This document shows, piece after piece, positions 21,261 to 33,722 of a stretch of DNA of 64,000 nucleotides. Below the pieces are notes generated by a model, which did not search any database, was not told the DNA's origin, and was given only the letters and a program-made list of their open reading frames with translations. The translations under genes and the position numbers were made by a program. The DNA comes from Lithodes maja (taxonomy: Eukaryota > Arthropoda > Malacostraca > Decapoda > Lithodidae): NCBI GenBank assembly GCA_037953745.1, contig JBAKBP010001587.1, forward strand, positions 62,001 to 126,000. Direction: 5' to 3'. Positions within the stretch are counted from its first letter, which is position 1. Each line of letters opens with the position of its first letter.

Positions 21261-24146
21261 ATGAACATATATGTAGATCCGACAAGAACCAAAAATATTA
21301 TTAAAGAGCGTTCCGTGAGTTCTAAAATAACAAATTTAAAGGTTTTCTATGCAAACGCTCGTAGCATACGCAATAAATTTTCAGATTTAGAGGAGCTAGT
21401 GTTTACAGAAAATTATGATGTGTTTGGCATAACAGAATCTTGGCTCAATACAGAAGATAGAGACTTTTTAGCAGAGTATTCACTAACCGGTTATGTAATG
21501 TTTGAGAAAAGCCGAATAAATCGAAATGGAGGTGGCGTTTTACTTTATATCAAAGAAAGTCTTAACCCTACCCTCTTGTCAAAACCTCAAATTGTGAACA
21601 TCGACGCATCTTTTATGCTAATAAAGAATAATAAAGGTACAAAAATAATACTTGCATTAATATACAGACCTCCAGCTCAATCAGTGCAAACTGACCGAGA
21701 AATTTATGAACAAATTACAGATGTAAGTAACTCACAAGATACAGTAATTTTTGGCGACTTTAATTTACCTGTGACCAAGTGGGGCGATACTCTTACTTCA
21801 CACTCCGGACATGACTTGTATACGAACTTGCAAGAGAGTTCGCTTTATCAATTTGTTCGAACGCCGACCCGTGGTAATAACGTTCTTGACATTGTACTTG
21901 CAACAAAAGAAGAATTAATAGAGAATTTAAATGTTGGTGATGAATTCAGTAACAGCGACCATCGTACGATAACTTTCACTTTAAAGTTTACTAGTAACGA
22001 ACCAAATAGTAGCATCGAAAAAGTCCCTAATTTCAAGAAAGCAAACTTCCATAAACTTAGAGCTATGTTTAAAGAAACTGACTGGAGCTTTTTAATTCAC
22101 AATAACGACATAAATACATCTTGGAAGTTATTCGAAGCCACTTACCTAAAAGCAGTGCAACACTGCATACCATCGAAAATACGGCGTCCAGGCCATAATA
22201 ATAAGCCCAAATGGTGGAATAAAGATATTTCAAACTGCCTGCTTGCTAAAAAATTTGCAAATGATAGATTAAAATCCTCACAAAATGACGAAGAACGGCT
22301 GAAATTTGTAGAGCTACGAAGCAAAGCCAAAAAGTTAATTAAGCAAAGTAAAATGACCTTAGAGTTACATATTGCGAATCAAAGTAAAACAAACCCGAAA
22401 GAATTCTATAGTTATATCAGAAAGAAAAAAGTAGTTACTTCAACTGTTGGACCGTTAGTCTAGTCGATGAAAATGGAGAATACACCAAAGACGAAGTACA
22501 AATGAGTAATGCCCTCAATACCTTCTTTGCATCAGTTTTTACAACAGAAGACCTCAGTGACATCCCTACACCATCGCCGATTCAGATTGATAATTCAGAT
22601 GTTCTAAGCAATATCACCGTTACAGAGAGAGAAGTATTGAATTGTTTAGATAAACTCAAGGTAAATAAAACGCCTGGACCTGATACAATCTCGCCTAGAG
22701 TTCTAAAGGAAGCTAAGGATGAGCTCTCCAAACCACTGACATTACTATTCAATAAATCCTTGCAGTCTGGAACTTTGCCCGATCAGTGGAAGCTAGCCAA
22801 CGTAACACCGATATTAAAAAAAGGCAGCAAATCCCTACCCAGTAACTATCGTCCAATTAGCTTAACCTCAGTTGTATGTAAAATGCTAGAAACGGTCATA
22901 CGAGACAGACTCGTAAATCACTTAGAGGAAAATAACATACTTAAAGATTACTCAACACGGCTTTCGTAAAAAACGTTCCTGTTTAACAAACCTCTTAGAC
23001 TTCTTCCACGATATCCTCAACCTCTACGATGAGAGTAAAGCTGTAGATATTATATACCTTGATTTTCAAAAGGCCTTTGACAAAGTTCCCCACAAACGTT
23101 TACTGCTAAAACTAAAAGCGCATGGAATACAAAACGGTGTGTTGAAATGGATAGAAAATTGGCTCAGCGACAGAAAGCAAAGAGTAGTCATAAACGGTAA
23201 GGCATCTAAATGGACCAATGTAAGTAGCGGGGTACCGCAGGGATCGGTACTAGGACCAATTCTCTTTCTAATTTACATCAACGACATAGATGAGGGTCTC
23301 ACCTGTACAATCTCAAAATTTGCTGACGAAACAAAAATTGTAAATAGCGTACTCTCAAAAGAACAAGTTGACGATATGCAACACAATCTAGATAAATTGT
23401 TATGTTGGGCCCAAATTTGGCAAATGAGTTTCAATGCGGATAAATGTAAAGTACTACATATCGGATACCTAAATGAGAAAGCAAACTATTCGATGAATGG
23501 CACTCAGCTTAAGAATGTAAACAGAGAAACCGATCTGGGAGTAACAATATCGAGTAACCTAAAACCGAGTCAACAATGTTCAGAAGTTGTTAAGAAGGCA
23601 AACAAAATAATTGGCTTTATAGGCAGGTCATTTGAGCATAAATCCAAAGAAGTTATCCTAACCCTTTACAATTCCTTAGTCCGCCCTCTTCTGGAATACT
23701 GCGTTCAATCCTGGTGCCCTTATTACCAATAAGATATAAACAAGCTAGAACGAGTTCAACGTAGAGTTACCAAAATGATACCTGGCCTACAGAACAAACC
23801 ATAGGAAGAGCGTCTTAGAGAATTAAATCTATTTCCTTTAACCCAGCGCAGATTAAGAGGTGACTTAATTCAAGTGTTCAAAATCATCAAAGGCATCGAC
23901 AATATGAACTGTAGTAAGTACTTCACTATCGACCAATCTAATTACACGCGGGGAAACGGTTGCAAAATTATTGGTAAATCTTTTAACTCACACGAATCTA
24001 AGAATTTCTTCTTCAATCGAGTTGTCAACTTGTGGAATGGGCTTCCCCGAAACGTTATAGACTGCATCACCTTTGATTCATTTAAACTTCGCCTAGACAA
24101 ATATCTCGCATCAAACCCGCGACTGACTGCGTTTGTAAATGAATAA
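21261..24146 (+). pseudogene. CR1 ORF2: AP-endonuclease plus reverse transcriptase, broken
   Basis: Starts at 21261, 83 bases after the ORF1 stop. Endonuclease motifs are YANARSIRNKF, GITESWL, VIFGDFNLPV and NSDHRT. The first frame ends at 22463 through a frameshift. RT resumes at 22502-22969 (NKTPGPDTISPRVLKEA, YRPISLTSVVCKMLE), shifts again near 22955, and continues through HGFRKKRS, YLDFQKAFDKVPH and SGVPQGSVLGP. The catalytic box is FADE instead of FADD (second Asp lost). The tail contains in-frame stops at about 23731 and 23803. Clade assignment comes from overall CR1/L3-like RT order and the ORF1 type. It is not capable of autonomous movement. Confidence 0.85.
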
Positions 24147-24312
24147 CTTTATTTTATCCCCCCTCAGTTACTAACCCATCTGTCCCCTACTAACTTCCTA
24201 ATCCTGCCACGGACATTAGTTCCACGGCAGTAATTCCCTTTCCAATGTTCCCTTACCCACTCTAAACCACTGTTTAGACACTTGATCCTCAGTGTTTTGG
24301 AGGAAAAGCAAC

Positions 24313-26018
24313 TGTTACGATCCAGGTTCTCAAAGACACAGGGCTCTTCAACATTGGACTAGATAATGGCAAAAAGCAACAACGGTAACACTAGATCCAA
24401 CCCCTGCCTTAAACACTGGAAAACAAAACACCATTACCGCCCTGAGTCGTGCCTGGACAACGAGGTATCCTATGACTCGGTAACTGGTGCACACACACTA
24501 GGCTGACGCTCAATGAAACAGCCTATTCTCAAACAGTAAAAGATTACTCGATTAAGTTACACAAAGAAAAGATAGTTAACGTGATTAATTAACGTTACGG
24601 TAGATACTCAAATAACTGGCACTCCTGTATTAAGGAAAGTGCAATGCTAGTCCTGCAACATCAACTGGAAACTTCTGAAATAAGTCTGATGCTGGGAAGA
24701 TGTTCGTAAAGAATCTTGAACAATTATAATGCAGAATACGGGTCACAATAAATGCTAGGACATATAGTAATAATAGGCAGGCGAATAATAAAGACTGCGC
24801 AAAGGTAGTAATACTCGACAACTAAAGAAATGCTTTGTGACACAACGCAACAGCCTTCTCGGGTTGTGCAACTCAACAACAACCTCGGCTCAAAAGTGCA
24901 GTGAATAATAATGCTGCATACATATAATAATGGGGCTTATCTCTAACCAGTGTCTGCTCAGTTAATAAAGTCTAGCTGGGGTATCAAGGCAGGGCAACAA
25001 TGGGCGAGCATACGGCTCGTAGCCTAACGTTGTCCGAGAGTGGTATAATGAAGATTACGTGTTATGACGGGGATGCTCTCTTGATAAATCTAGGTCTCTA
25101 GTACCTAGCTCTATCCTGGCGATCCCTCAGAAGTCAACACAAAGAGGCAGCACTATGTTGTGAGGGATAGGCTATGGCCCTCTCACACCACAGCGCTGTG
25201 CTCGCAAAGTAAACCAACCCGAAGACAACTTAGGCTCCCACAGTACCTGTCGATGTCGTGCAGAGCTTAGCTAACACTGCACACCTCGGAGACAATGACA
25301 CAGTAACCTTACCCCTAGTCTAGCTTTAGATAACCAAGCAGAATCACTCAACACCTTGCAAGGGAGACATATACCGGTCTACAACCTTCCCGAGAGAGGA
25401 CACATACGGAAAAGTCCGTCTCTCTAAACCTCAATAAAGCATAATACCTCCTTAACCTAATACATGGAAATATCTGAGAGCTTCGCGTACAATACGACTG
25501 GTCGACGGTGAACGTCTATGCTGAAACCAGAAGGGATGTTGAGTTTAATAAAGATTAGAGAATGAGAAAGGAGAAGTCGAGAGAGAGAGATAGTATGCAA
25601 AGTAGCGAGTATGGGGGACAGAATTGCAAAGGATGTAGGCGATACGCGTGTCAGGCAAGCTCTGAGCTGGTAAAGAACACGAGGCCGCGACGGGAAGGGA
25701 CTAGTTGACCACCCGGCCGCCAACGCCGTCAGCGCCCAAGCGAGCCGCGTCATAGCTCACCTCGCTGCCGGGTGTACTCCTTCACACTCTCTCGCTCGCC
25801 TCCCACACAAGCAACATTTATATTATAGCGAATATAAAATATAAGGCGCGGTCACAGACCAAAACAAAGACCATTTCTAGACTGTCTGTGGCAACACGAC
25901 ACTAATGAAATAAAGCAGATCATTCTAGGACAACTGTAGCCTATCCCCCCATCCTGGCGAGTGCTAGCGAGCTGCAATGCCCCACGCAACCATTCTGCTA
26001 ATGCCGGGAGGCGTCACA
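24313..26018 (-). repeat. 3' LTR of element A
   Basis: 1706 bp, TG...CA on the plus strand (TGTTACGATCC to GCGTCACA). The sense-strand polypurine side (C-run 26019-26031 on plus) abuts it. Confidence 0.9.
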
Positions 26019-26034
26019 CCCCCCCCCCCCCAAG
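26019..26034 (-). other. Polypurine tract of element A
   Basis: In sense, TT followed by thirteen G residues directly before the 3' LTR TGTGACG. This is the expected plus-strand DNA primer site. Confidence 0.8.
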
Positions 26035-26529
26035 ATATGGGACACTCAACCATGAGCCCATATCTGAACAGGCAGAATGTCGCTAGAATCTGCCACTCCT
26101 AACCACTCCGCCTCTCATGGAATGCAAGCTCAGTTTCCTCAAAAAAAAAAAAATACAACAACATTTTATATATAAAAAAATCTTATCACCCTTCCCAAAT
26201 ATAATACATAAATTCATAACATTGTGCTCCCAGAGCGAGCTTTAGGAAGCACAGCCTACTGAGGGAAAATCATCTGCACTCAGTACTCAGCTACAATATT
26301 ATCTTAAAATTAATTATTAAAAAGAAAGAGTTTTTATTTAATTTTTCATATTTTATTTTAATGTTGTTTTTGGCGGCTACTATAGATGTAGCCTAATTTT
26401 CTTCTAATTAAAGCCAACAACTCCTGCCCTGCGACCCTACGCTGATGCTACACACGCGAGCCAACAAGCACCAGCGCAAAAATACACCGCGAGCCAAGAC
26501 AGGAGGCTATACCATCATACTGTGGTAGC

Positions 26530-27800
26530 CTACCCCGGATCCTCCACCCGCGACAGACAGTCCGCAATCACATTCTCACAACCGGCAATATGGCGAATGT
26601 CTAAGTTGTACTCTTGCAACATGAGCGACCATCTGGTCAGCCTCATATTCCGGTTGTGGAATTGATTGAGGAATTTAAGCGGGTGGTGGTCGGTATACAC
26701 TACCACGACTGGCCCATATGCAGGAACATAGACCTCAAAGTGTCTGAGCGCTAACACGATTGCCAGCAGTTCCTTTTCAACAACCGAATAGTTTTTCTGT
26801 GCTGAATTAAATTTCTTTGAAAAGAAACTGACTGGATGCTCAAGACCTTCCTCGTCTGTCTGCAAAAGTACGGCACCAGCCCCTACTCCGCTGGCATCAG
26901 TCGTCAACTGAAATGGTCGTTCAAAGTCCGGGGCCCTGAGGATAGGGTGAGTGCATAAAAGGTGTTTAACTACTCGAAACGCCTGCTCACACTCAGGTGC
27001 CCAGCGGAACTTTTTATCTTTGGCTAGTAGATCTGTCAAAGGAGCTAACACAGTAGAATAGCCTCTTATAAAGCGGCGGTAATACCCAATCATACCCAAA
27101 AATCTCATGATCTGCCGCTTGGTGGTCAGCCTGGGGAACAAGTCGATAGCCTGTATCTTCTGTTGGGGCGGGCTCACCTGCCCTAACCCAACCACAAACC
27201 CCAGATACTGCACCGTGGCTTGCACAAAGTCACACTTGCCCAGATTAACCACCAAGACTGCTTTACTAAGTTGACTAAATAAGGCTTCTATGTGCTCACA
27301 GTGACTTTGGAAATCGTTGTCATAAATGATCACGTCATCAAGGTAGACAGTACAGTTTGGGATGTCTGCTACGATGTCGTTCATTAAGCTCTGGAAAGTG
27401 GCCGGTGCATTTTTCAGACCATATGGCCTCACGTTGCAACGGTAAGTACTGCCATCCACCACAAACCCGCACACCTCTTTAGCCCGCTCAGACAGTGGTA
27501 CTTGCCAGTAGCCTTTGACGAGGTCTACCTTGGTCAAGTACCTTGCTTTCCCGATCTTATCCACACTGTCATCCACCCGGGGAAGAGGATATGCATTGGT
27601 GGGGGTCAACCCGTTCAACCGCCTAAAGTCAATGCAGAACCGAACTTTTCCATCAGGTTTGGGCTGCAGAGTGACAGGAGAAGTCCACCGTACTGCCCCC
27701 TTCTCGATCAAGCCTCTCGCCAGCATATACTCCAGCTCATCCCTGAGCGCTGGGAGTTTAATGGGTGGCACCCGATAAGGTATCGACTTGAAGGGGGGGG
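26530..27800 (-). pseudogene. Element A reverse transcriptase-RNase H
   Basis: The open frame covers the Ty3/Gypsy-type RT: KWTSP-like RWTSPVTLQPKPDGKVRF, RVDDSVDKIGKARYLTKVDL, PYGLKNAPATFQSLM, and the catalytic YLDD at about residues 143-146. The tether and RNase H follow: TTDASGVGAGAVL, VVEKELLAIVLALRHF, VVYTDHHPLKFLNQF and IADCLSRVEDPG at the end. A frameshift at a run of eight C (sense) near 27795 separates it from the integrase frame. RT lies downstream of integrase, which is unusual for Gypsy-like elements. RT itself looks intact. Confidence 0.9.
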
Positions 27801-28975
27801 TGCTCTCCTACATCGACATCATGCACCGCTTGAGTAGTGAGGCCTGGGTGCTCGGCAAATACAGTGGGGTATGAATCGAACAGGCGCTGCACTGCCACCT
27901 GCTGTTCCTCCGGCAGGTGCGCCAGAGCATCATGCGCACATTGGCTCGAATTCCCCGCCCACTGATCAGCCGAGACATGACAATCCCAGTTATCATCCAC
28001 CTGATCATTGCTGCCCCCCTCTCCTTCTCCACCATGACCGCAGCAGGTCAACACAGGGACAGCTAGTGACTCAGGTGGGCGCCTCACATACTCCTTCAAC
28101 AAATTAATGTGGCATAGTTGGTTACGCTTCTTCCGGTCTGGAGTGGCAACGAGGTAATCTAGATCGGAGATCTTTGACACCACCCGATAAGGCCCAGCGT
28201 ACTTGGCAGCCAGAGGATGACCTGACAAAGGCAACAGGACCAACACCTCTTGACCTACCTGAAACTCCCGGAGTTTCGCCTTAGTATCGTACCTGTCCTT
28301 CATACGGGCCTGCGAACTCACCAAATTACGCCCAGCCAGCTCCAGACTTCTAAGCATTCTCTCTCTGCTCTCGAGGACGTATCTCAACATAGAACATGGC
28401 TTAGCGGTACCCTCCCAAATCTCTTTCACCATGTGGAGAGGGCCCCTCACCTGATGCCCGAAAACAAGCTCATTCGGACTGAAACCGAGACTCTCTCCAG
28501 GTACTTCTCTTGCCGCGAACAAAACATACAGCAGACCAAGGTCCCAATCCTTTCCGTTCTCTGCGCAGTAACATCGAAGCATGCTTTTCAGCGTGGCGTG
28601 CCACCTCTCCAACACCCCTTGACTCTCCGGGTGATACGCAGAAGAGACGACAGTGCTGATGCCATGCTGAATCATAGTTTGTTTGAACAGATTAGATGTA
28701 AAATTAGAACCTTGGTCCGATTGCACCTCTTGCGGGTAACCATACCGCGAGCAATACAAGAGCAGGTTCCGGACAACAGTTTTCGCCGTGCCATTTCTCA
28801 TTGGATATGCATCAGGATAACGAGTGGCCACATCCATGATAGTTAATAGAAATTTATTACCGGCACTAGTAGGGGGTAGGGGTCCGACCATATCAATGAT
28901 GACCTTACTGAAGGAACCCTCTGGCACGTATGACACCTTGCTATCCAGGTTACCACCTGCCCCTTCAACCCCGGC
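27758..28975 (-). pseudogene. Element A integrase core and C-terminal domain
   Basis: Contains the DD35E core: IIDMVGP Asp, QSDQGSNF Asp and ESQGVLERWH Glu with 35 residues between the last two. A GPYRVV-type C-terminal region follows (LLPLSGHPLAAKYAGPYRVV). Comparison with element C shows ~24 residues missing between the zinc module (CHTCQ) and the core, with a frame change at about 28935, so integrase is split in two frames. The downstream linker (QWAGNSSQCAHDALAHLPEE, AEHPGLTTQ) leads into RT. Confidence 0.85.
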
Positions 28976-30970
28976 CACCAAAAAAAAAATTCTAAAGCCG
29001 CCACCGTTTTTCTCACCCCTAGATGTCCTGCCAGTGGTATGTCATGCGCCAACCTCAGTAGGCTATCCCTGCACTCCCGTGGCACCACCAACTGGTCCAC
29101 TACTCCGGACCCCTCTTGCCAACTACGTTTAGGGTCTTGAAAATGCCTATAGAGGATGCCTTCTAAATAAAAAAAATCTCCTGGCTGTGCATCGCCGTCC
29201 TCGTCGAGCTCTACAGCTCCATTAGCACACGTTTGGAGCTCAGGGTCCTCTAGTTGCAACCGACGTATATCTGAGGGTGCCAAGCGATCTAACTGCTCCC
29301 GGAGCAATGCATGACCCTCCCCGATACTGGGCTGCTCCCTCTGTCTCTCTCGATGTACATAACGTTGCTGTCGTGGAGTCTCGTCATGCCCAGCCTCATC
29401 ACTCTCGATGACAGGCCCAGGGGCTACTCCAGAATTAAGTAATGGTGCTAATACTGAATCACCCAGGAAAGCCGCCGAGTAAAAACTCTTAAAACCAACT
29501 CCAGCTTTAGCCTCCTCCTGTTGATCGTTCCTCCGCTGGTCTGAAGACGGAGGACTAGGCTGTGACACTTTAACTGCCCGAGCTCGGGTGACAACACACG
29601 CCATGGGTTGTGTCTGGCACCGCTCAACCCACTCTTGCTCTTCCCTACTCACGTCGGCCGGCCTCTCGGCAACGACTAAGGGTAGAACCTCAGAAGCGGG
29701 CATTGCAAAGTCGTTGCCGAGAAGAAGGTCGACGCCCTCCACTAGCAGTTTCTCCACAATCCCGACATCCAATTCACGTGCCACACCATCCACCTCCAAC
29801 TCCAACCGCACCAGCGGGTATGACCGAGTTGCATTAATACCCTGCACCACTACCACCCGAGCCACGTTTATAGGGTAGCCAGTCAAGTTTTTCATCAGAG
29901 TCTGGGAAGCACCTGTATCACGCAAGACCTCTACTCCATGCTTGCGCCCCACCCACATCACAAAACCCCACCCTCTATGGTCGCAAAAAACATCCTGAGC
30001 AGGGTTCGAGCCTCCCAGGTGCTTCTGCATTGGCTGTGCCTCAGTCTCTGACGAACTGCCCCGGGCAAACTCAGACGACTTCGGAGACACACCAATGTTG
30101 CAGGCCAAAGACACAGCTGCTGTAGGTGGTTTGCTAGGACAGACTCTTGCAAAGTGCCCCTTTTTATGACAATGATAACACTCCAACTCCCCTTTGGGCT
30201 TCCCTTGGTACTGGGAAGGGCCCAGCCCCTTCTTAAACGGGACGGTGCTAGTCTTGTGGTCAGTCTTGGTATCATGGCTCTTGTACTTGTTTGCATAAGC
30301 TATACCACTAACTCGGGGGGGTGGGTCATCACACCCCTTGTTACCTGCCTTATTACGCTGGGCAGACCCGCACCCACGAATTAGTGATAGCCGGAGGTCA
30401 GCCATCTCAGCTGCCTCCTGTAGAGTTTTTGGTTGCTATTTTTTCAGGTTTAACGTCAGGTCGCCGCCCGTGCATTTGAAAAACTGCTCTAAAAGCACCA
30501 ACTGTTTAATGTCGTCAAACGTAGTAGCTTTCTCCGACCTCAGCCAATTCCCAAAAACATCGGACAGCTCCTGGGCATGTTCCAAAAAGGTGCTCTCCCG
30601 ACCCTTGGTAACACCCCGGAACTTCAACCTGTACGTCTCTGGTTGTAGTTCGTATGCTCTCAGGACAGCCTCCTTGAGTTCCTCATAGATAATGCAATAC
30701 TCTATAGGCAATGCATCATAAGCCCTGCGTCCCTTGCCCACAAGTCTAGAGGAAACAAGGGCTGCCCACTTCTCCCCAGGCCACTGGTGTTCCTGGCACT
30801 TCTTCTCGAATCTCATGAAAAATTCGGTGACACCCGACTCATCAAATACAGGGACTAGCTTCAACAGGTGCGACAAAGACTGATCATGCCCACGATTCCC
30901 ACCACCGAGACGTTGCCCTGTCGATTCCACCCGAGTCTTCTCAAGATCGATATCTGCACGGTACCTGGTA
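28843..30970 (-). pseudogene. Element A gag C-terminus, CCHC knuckle, protease, integrase zinc module
   Basis: From 30970 downward: gag core (LVPVFDESGVTEFFMRFEKK, YELQPETYRLKFRGVTKG), then a nonsense TAG at 30433-30435, then continuing in the same frame. Next are the CCHC knuckle CYHCHKKGHFARVC, the aspartic protease DTGASQTLMKN with VDLLLGNDF, and the HHCC integrase zinc module (HDIPLAGHLG ... CHTCQ). The frame leaves integrase at about 28930 because of a deletion. The 5' side ends at the B junction within the duplicated 435 bp. Confidence 0.85.
30536..30970 (-). repeat. 435-bp duplicated gag segment, left copy
   Basis: Matches 39230-39665 with about seven differences. It runs from GA(C/T)CTCAGCCAATTCCC to GCACGGTACCTGGTA and directly flanks element B on the left (with ATT between). 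The same A sequence is therefore present on both sides of B. Confidence 0.9.
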
Positions 30971-30973
30971 ATT

Positions 30974-33248
30974 TGTTACGACTGGAGTTCAAATATATCA
31001 GGGCTCTTATTCATTGGACTAGTAATGGCATAAATGTTACAACGGAAAGCGCTAGCTCCAACCTCTGAAGTATATTCCCAGTGAACAAAGAATACAAATA
31101 CTCTACAGAGTTCTATATGCAATAATAGGCTATCAAACTCTCAATAAATGTGCGTCTACTCTAGGCTTAATGTAATGTGAAAACAGCCTATTCCTACCTA
31201 TAACCGAAGGTGCTTGGTTATGGTATACAAAGTAAGGTGGTAAGAGAAGTTACAGCTTACGTTACTTTAATCAATAAATGTCAGGCACTCCTGCATGAAA
31301 GAAAGTGCACTAAAGTCCTTCAACACTAACAAGGAATCTTCTTTAAATGTTAGATGCTGTAAAGATGCTCGTATCGGAAATGGAACCCAAAAAGGCAGGC
31401 AGTGGAACAATGCTCGTGCAGGCTATGCACACAAAAAGGCAGAATATATATATAATGCCGTCGGAGCCAAGAATATCGTAAACACTACAACACTAATAAT
31501 AATCGCCACGACAAGGCAGTATTCCTATCAACAAAAAGAGCCTAAGTCGTTTGTGTCTCAATACATCAAACTAGGCTACGAAATGCTTGTGTAATCATAA
31601 ATGGGTATGCATAAAAAGAGTAATTAGGTTAATATACTTAACCCTCTCACCACGGATGGGCTCTTGAACGCCCATAAAAAAGCATGTAACAGATACCCGG
31701 ATGGTCTTTTAAACACCCATGACGTCACAGCCTGTGAGCTTGCTGTGCGCGGCGTCGATCCGACGCATGTAAACAACAGCCGGCTGGACCGACGCTCCGC
31801 ATCTCCGGCCACAAGAAGGAGAGCGTCGCTTGTTCTTGTGTGCCTGTATGTTGTTGTTAAGTATCGAAAAGTGGTGTAAAGTGGCTGTTTTGGCCATAAA
31901 GTTATCTCCAATGAAATCATCATCACAGCTCAACCAGTTGACTTAGAGAGCTCTACTTAATGCCATTCTACAGGTAAATAACACAGCTACGCTTGGGGAT
32001 GCGCGGGAATGCGGGAAGCAGTCTGATTAACGAATATAGGTAGCCTAGCCTAGACGTTTTTCGGCCAAAACACCCGGGTTTCGAGGAATATATATATAAT
32101 ACATAGCCGGGGCTGGAGGGTTAATGTCTACTGTGACTGATAAAGTCTAGCTAGAGTCAATGATACGAGATACTGGTGTGCATGGCATGCTGCATAGCCT
32201 AGTGCAAATCTCAAGTCTGTGCGTCAAATATTACGTTATAATGAAGGGTAGCTCTCTTGAGAAACCTTAATACCGAAGTATTAAGCGTTCTCCTGGCGTA
32301 CCTCAAAGACAAACAATCGAGACTAGAACAGTGCAGAATGGTATAGGCAAAAAGCCCTCATTCGTGCATGCTCTACTCTCAATGGCACACAGACTAGAAT
32401 TTACTCAATCAACTCCAGTTCTCAGGTATGTCGTACCGCTTTTAACTAAAGCCAGCACTCATAGGAAACAATACCTATAATATCAGACTCCTAGTCTAGC
32501 ATTATCTAATCCAGCAGAACACTAATAATTATAGGAAGCGGCAATATGAAAGCCAACCAATGCTTTGTGATCCACTTATCTTAACAACTAACATACACAG
32601 GCTATATCAGACCTTAACACACAATACAACTGGCCAGCATGAAGCTGATTTTGCAGAGTTAACCAGAGGGGGTATAATATTAATAAAAGATGGTGAAAGA
32701 TATGGAAAATGAGAGAGATAGGCAGAGGAAAAGATTCTCAGGTACGGAGCGGGGATAGATAGCAAGGGAAAAAAGATGGGTGTGTTCTAGAAACCAGATC
32801 TGAGGGAGAGAGTGGCGAGGAACTGTATATATACTCGCACTAGCTCGAGCCGCGTGGGAAAAAGGCGGTTACAAGTCGACTAACCACTAACAAAGCTTGC
32901 AGCATGGTAAGGATCTCCCTCCACCAACCCCCGCGAGGCAGCCAGCCGTGATGTCATCGAGCGGGACAAAAAACACTGCGCGCCCCCTCTCACTCTGTTC
33001 TACTCCCTCTCTCTTTCCCAGATCCTATCATTACTAGTTAATGATAAAACATATACTTTTCAATTAAATATATAAAGCCTTGACATGGGCAAAAAAAAGA
33101 GCCTTTCTGGACTGCCCATGACACGAGCTTTCATATGAAATAAAGCACACTCTAATACATAAACTTTAGCCCCATCCACTGCCCTGGCGATCCTAGTGAG
33201 TCACTGTAGGACAAGCCATGCGGTTCTAATGGAGTGGTCAACGTCACA
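30974..33248 (-). repeat. 3' LTR of element B (with MITE inserted)
   Basis: 2275 bp, or about 1792 bp after removing the MITE and one TTAA; the sister LTR is 1790 bp. Begins TGTTACGACTGG and ends AACGTCACA on the plus strand. Confidence 0.9.
31642..32120. mobile_element. piggyBac-type MITE in element B LTR, 479 bp
   Basis: Flanked by TTAA at 31638-31641 and 32121-32124. The sister LTR has the uninterrupted site (AATATACTTAATGTCTACTG, single TTAA at 38101-38104), proving a precise insertion after B integrated. Ends are CCCTCTCACC and, inward from the right, CCCTCCAGCCC, so only a short terminal inverted repeat is conserved. There is no transposase frame. CCC ends plus TTAA indicate piggyBac-type mobilisation. 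Confidence 0.9.
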
Positions 33249-33260
33249 CCCCCCCCAAGA
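33249..33260 (-). other. Polypurine tract of element B
   Basis: In sense, TCTTGGGGGGGG directly before the 3' LTR. Confidence 0.75.
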
Positions 33261-33722
33261 TTTTTCTCAGAGGCCCCAAGGCTCACAAAAATCTGATGGT
33301 TAGAACCCATGCTATATCTCCACTTCCCATCACCCAGCGGCAGTAAAATATCTGGCACAGTTCTTCAACAAAACATTTTTTTTAAATTATAACCCTCCCA
33401 ACACAATAGGTTAAATTATATGTAGTTATGCTCCTCAAGAGCGAGCTTCTCTAGCCCAGCCTTCTGAGAGGAGTGCAACTCAGAATTACTGCTATAACAT
33501 ACTGAAAAAAATTCAACTATCAAAGAAAGTTTTTTATTTGATTTTTATGTTTTTAATTTGTTTATTTCGGCTGCACTATAGGGGCAAGCCTAGTTTTGTC
33601 TTCTATACCAAACGCTCAACTCCTGCTTTACGACCCAATACGCTGGGCTACAACCGCGAGCCAACAAGCACCAAGCGCAAAATACTATTCAAACTAAACC
33701 AGGAGGCTACCCGTGTGTCAAT

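Larger units (their letters stand above)
18737..24308 (+). mobile_element. CR1-clade non-LTR retrotransposon, near full length (main part)
   Basis: Inserted into LINE-A at 18736/42280 with no obvious target duplication. It comprises a ~1.3-kb 5' UTR with tandem repeats, ORF1 (20062-21177), an 83-base gap, ORF2 (21261-24146) and a short 3' UTR. The last ~58 bases are separated by LTR element A and lie at 42222-42279, ending in a doubled CCTTTGTACT motif. Total length is about 5.6 kb, normal for a complete CR1. ORF1 is open; ORF2 has two frameshifts and two nonsense codons. Confidence 0.85.

Noticed and set aside
24630..24821. 63-codon hydrophobic ORF, repeated at 40837-41028
   Set aside because: Same reason: copies inside the two LTRs of element A; no evidence of coding.
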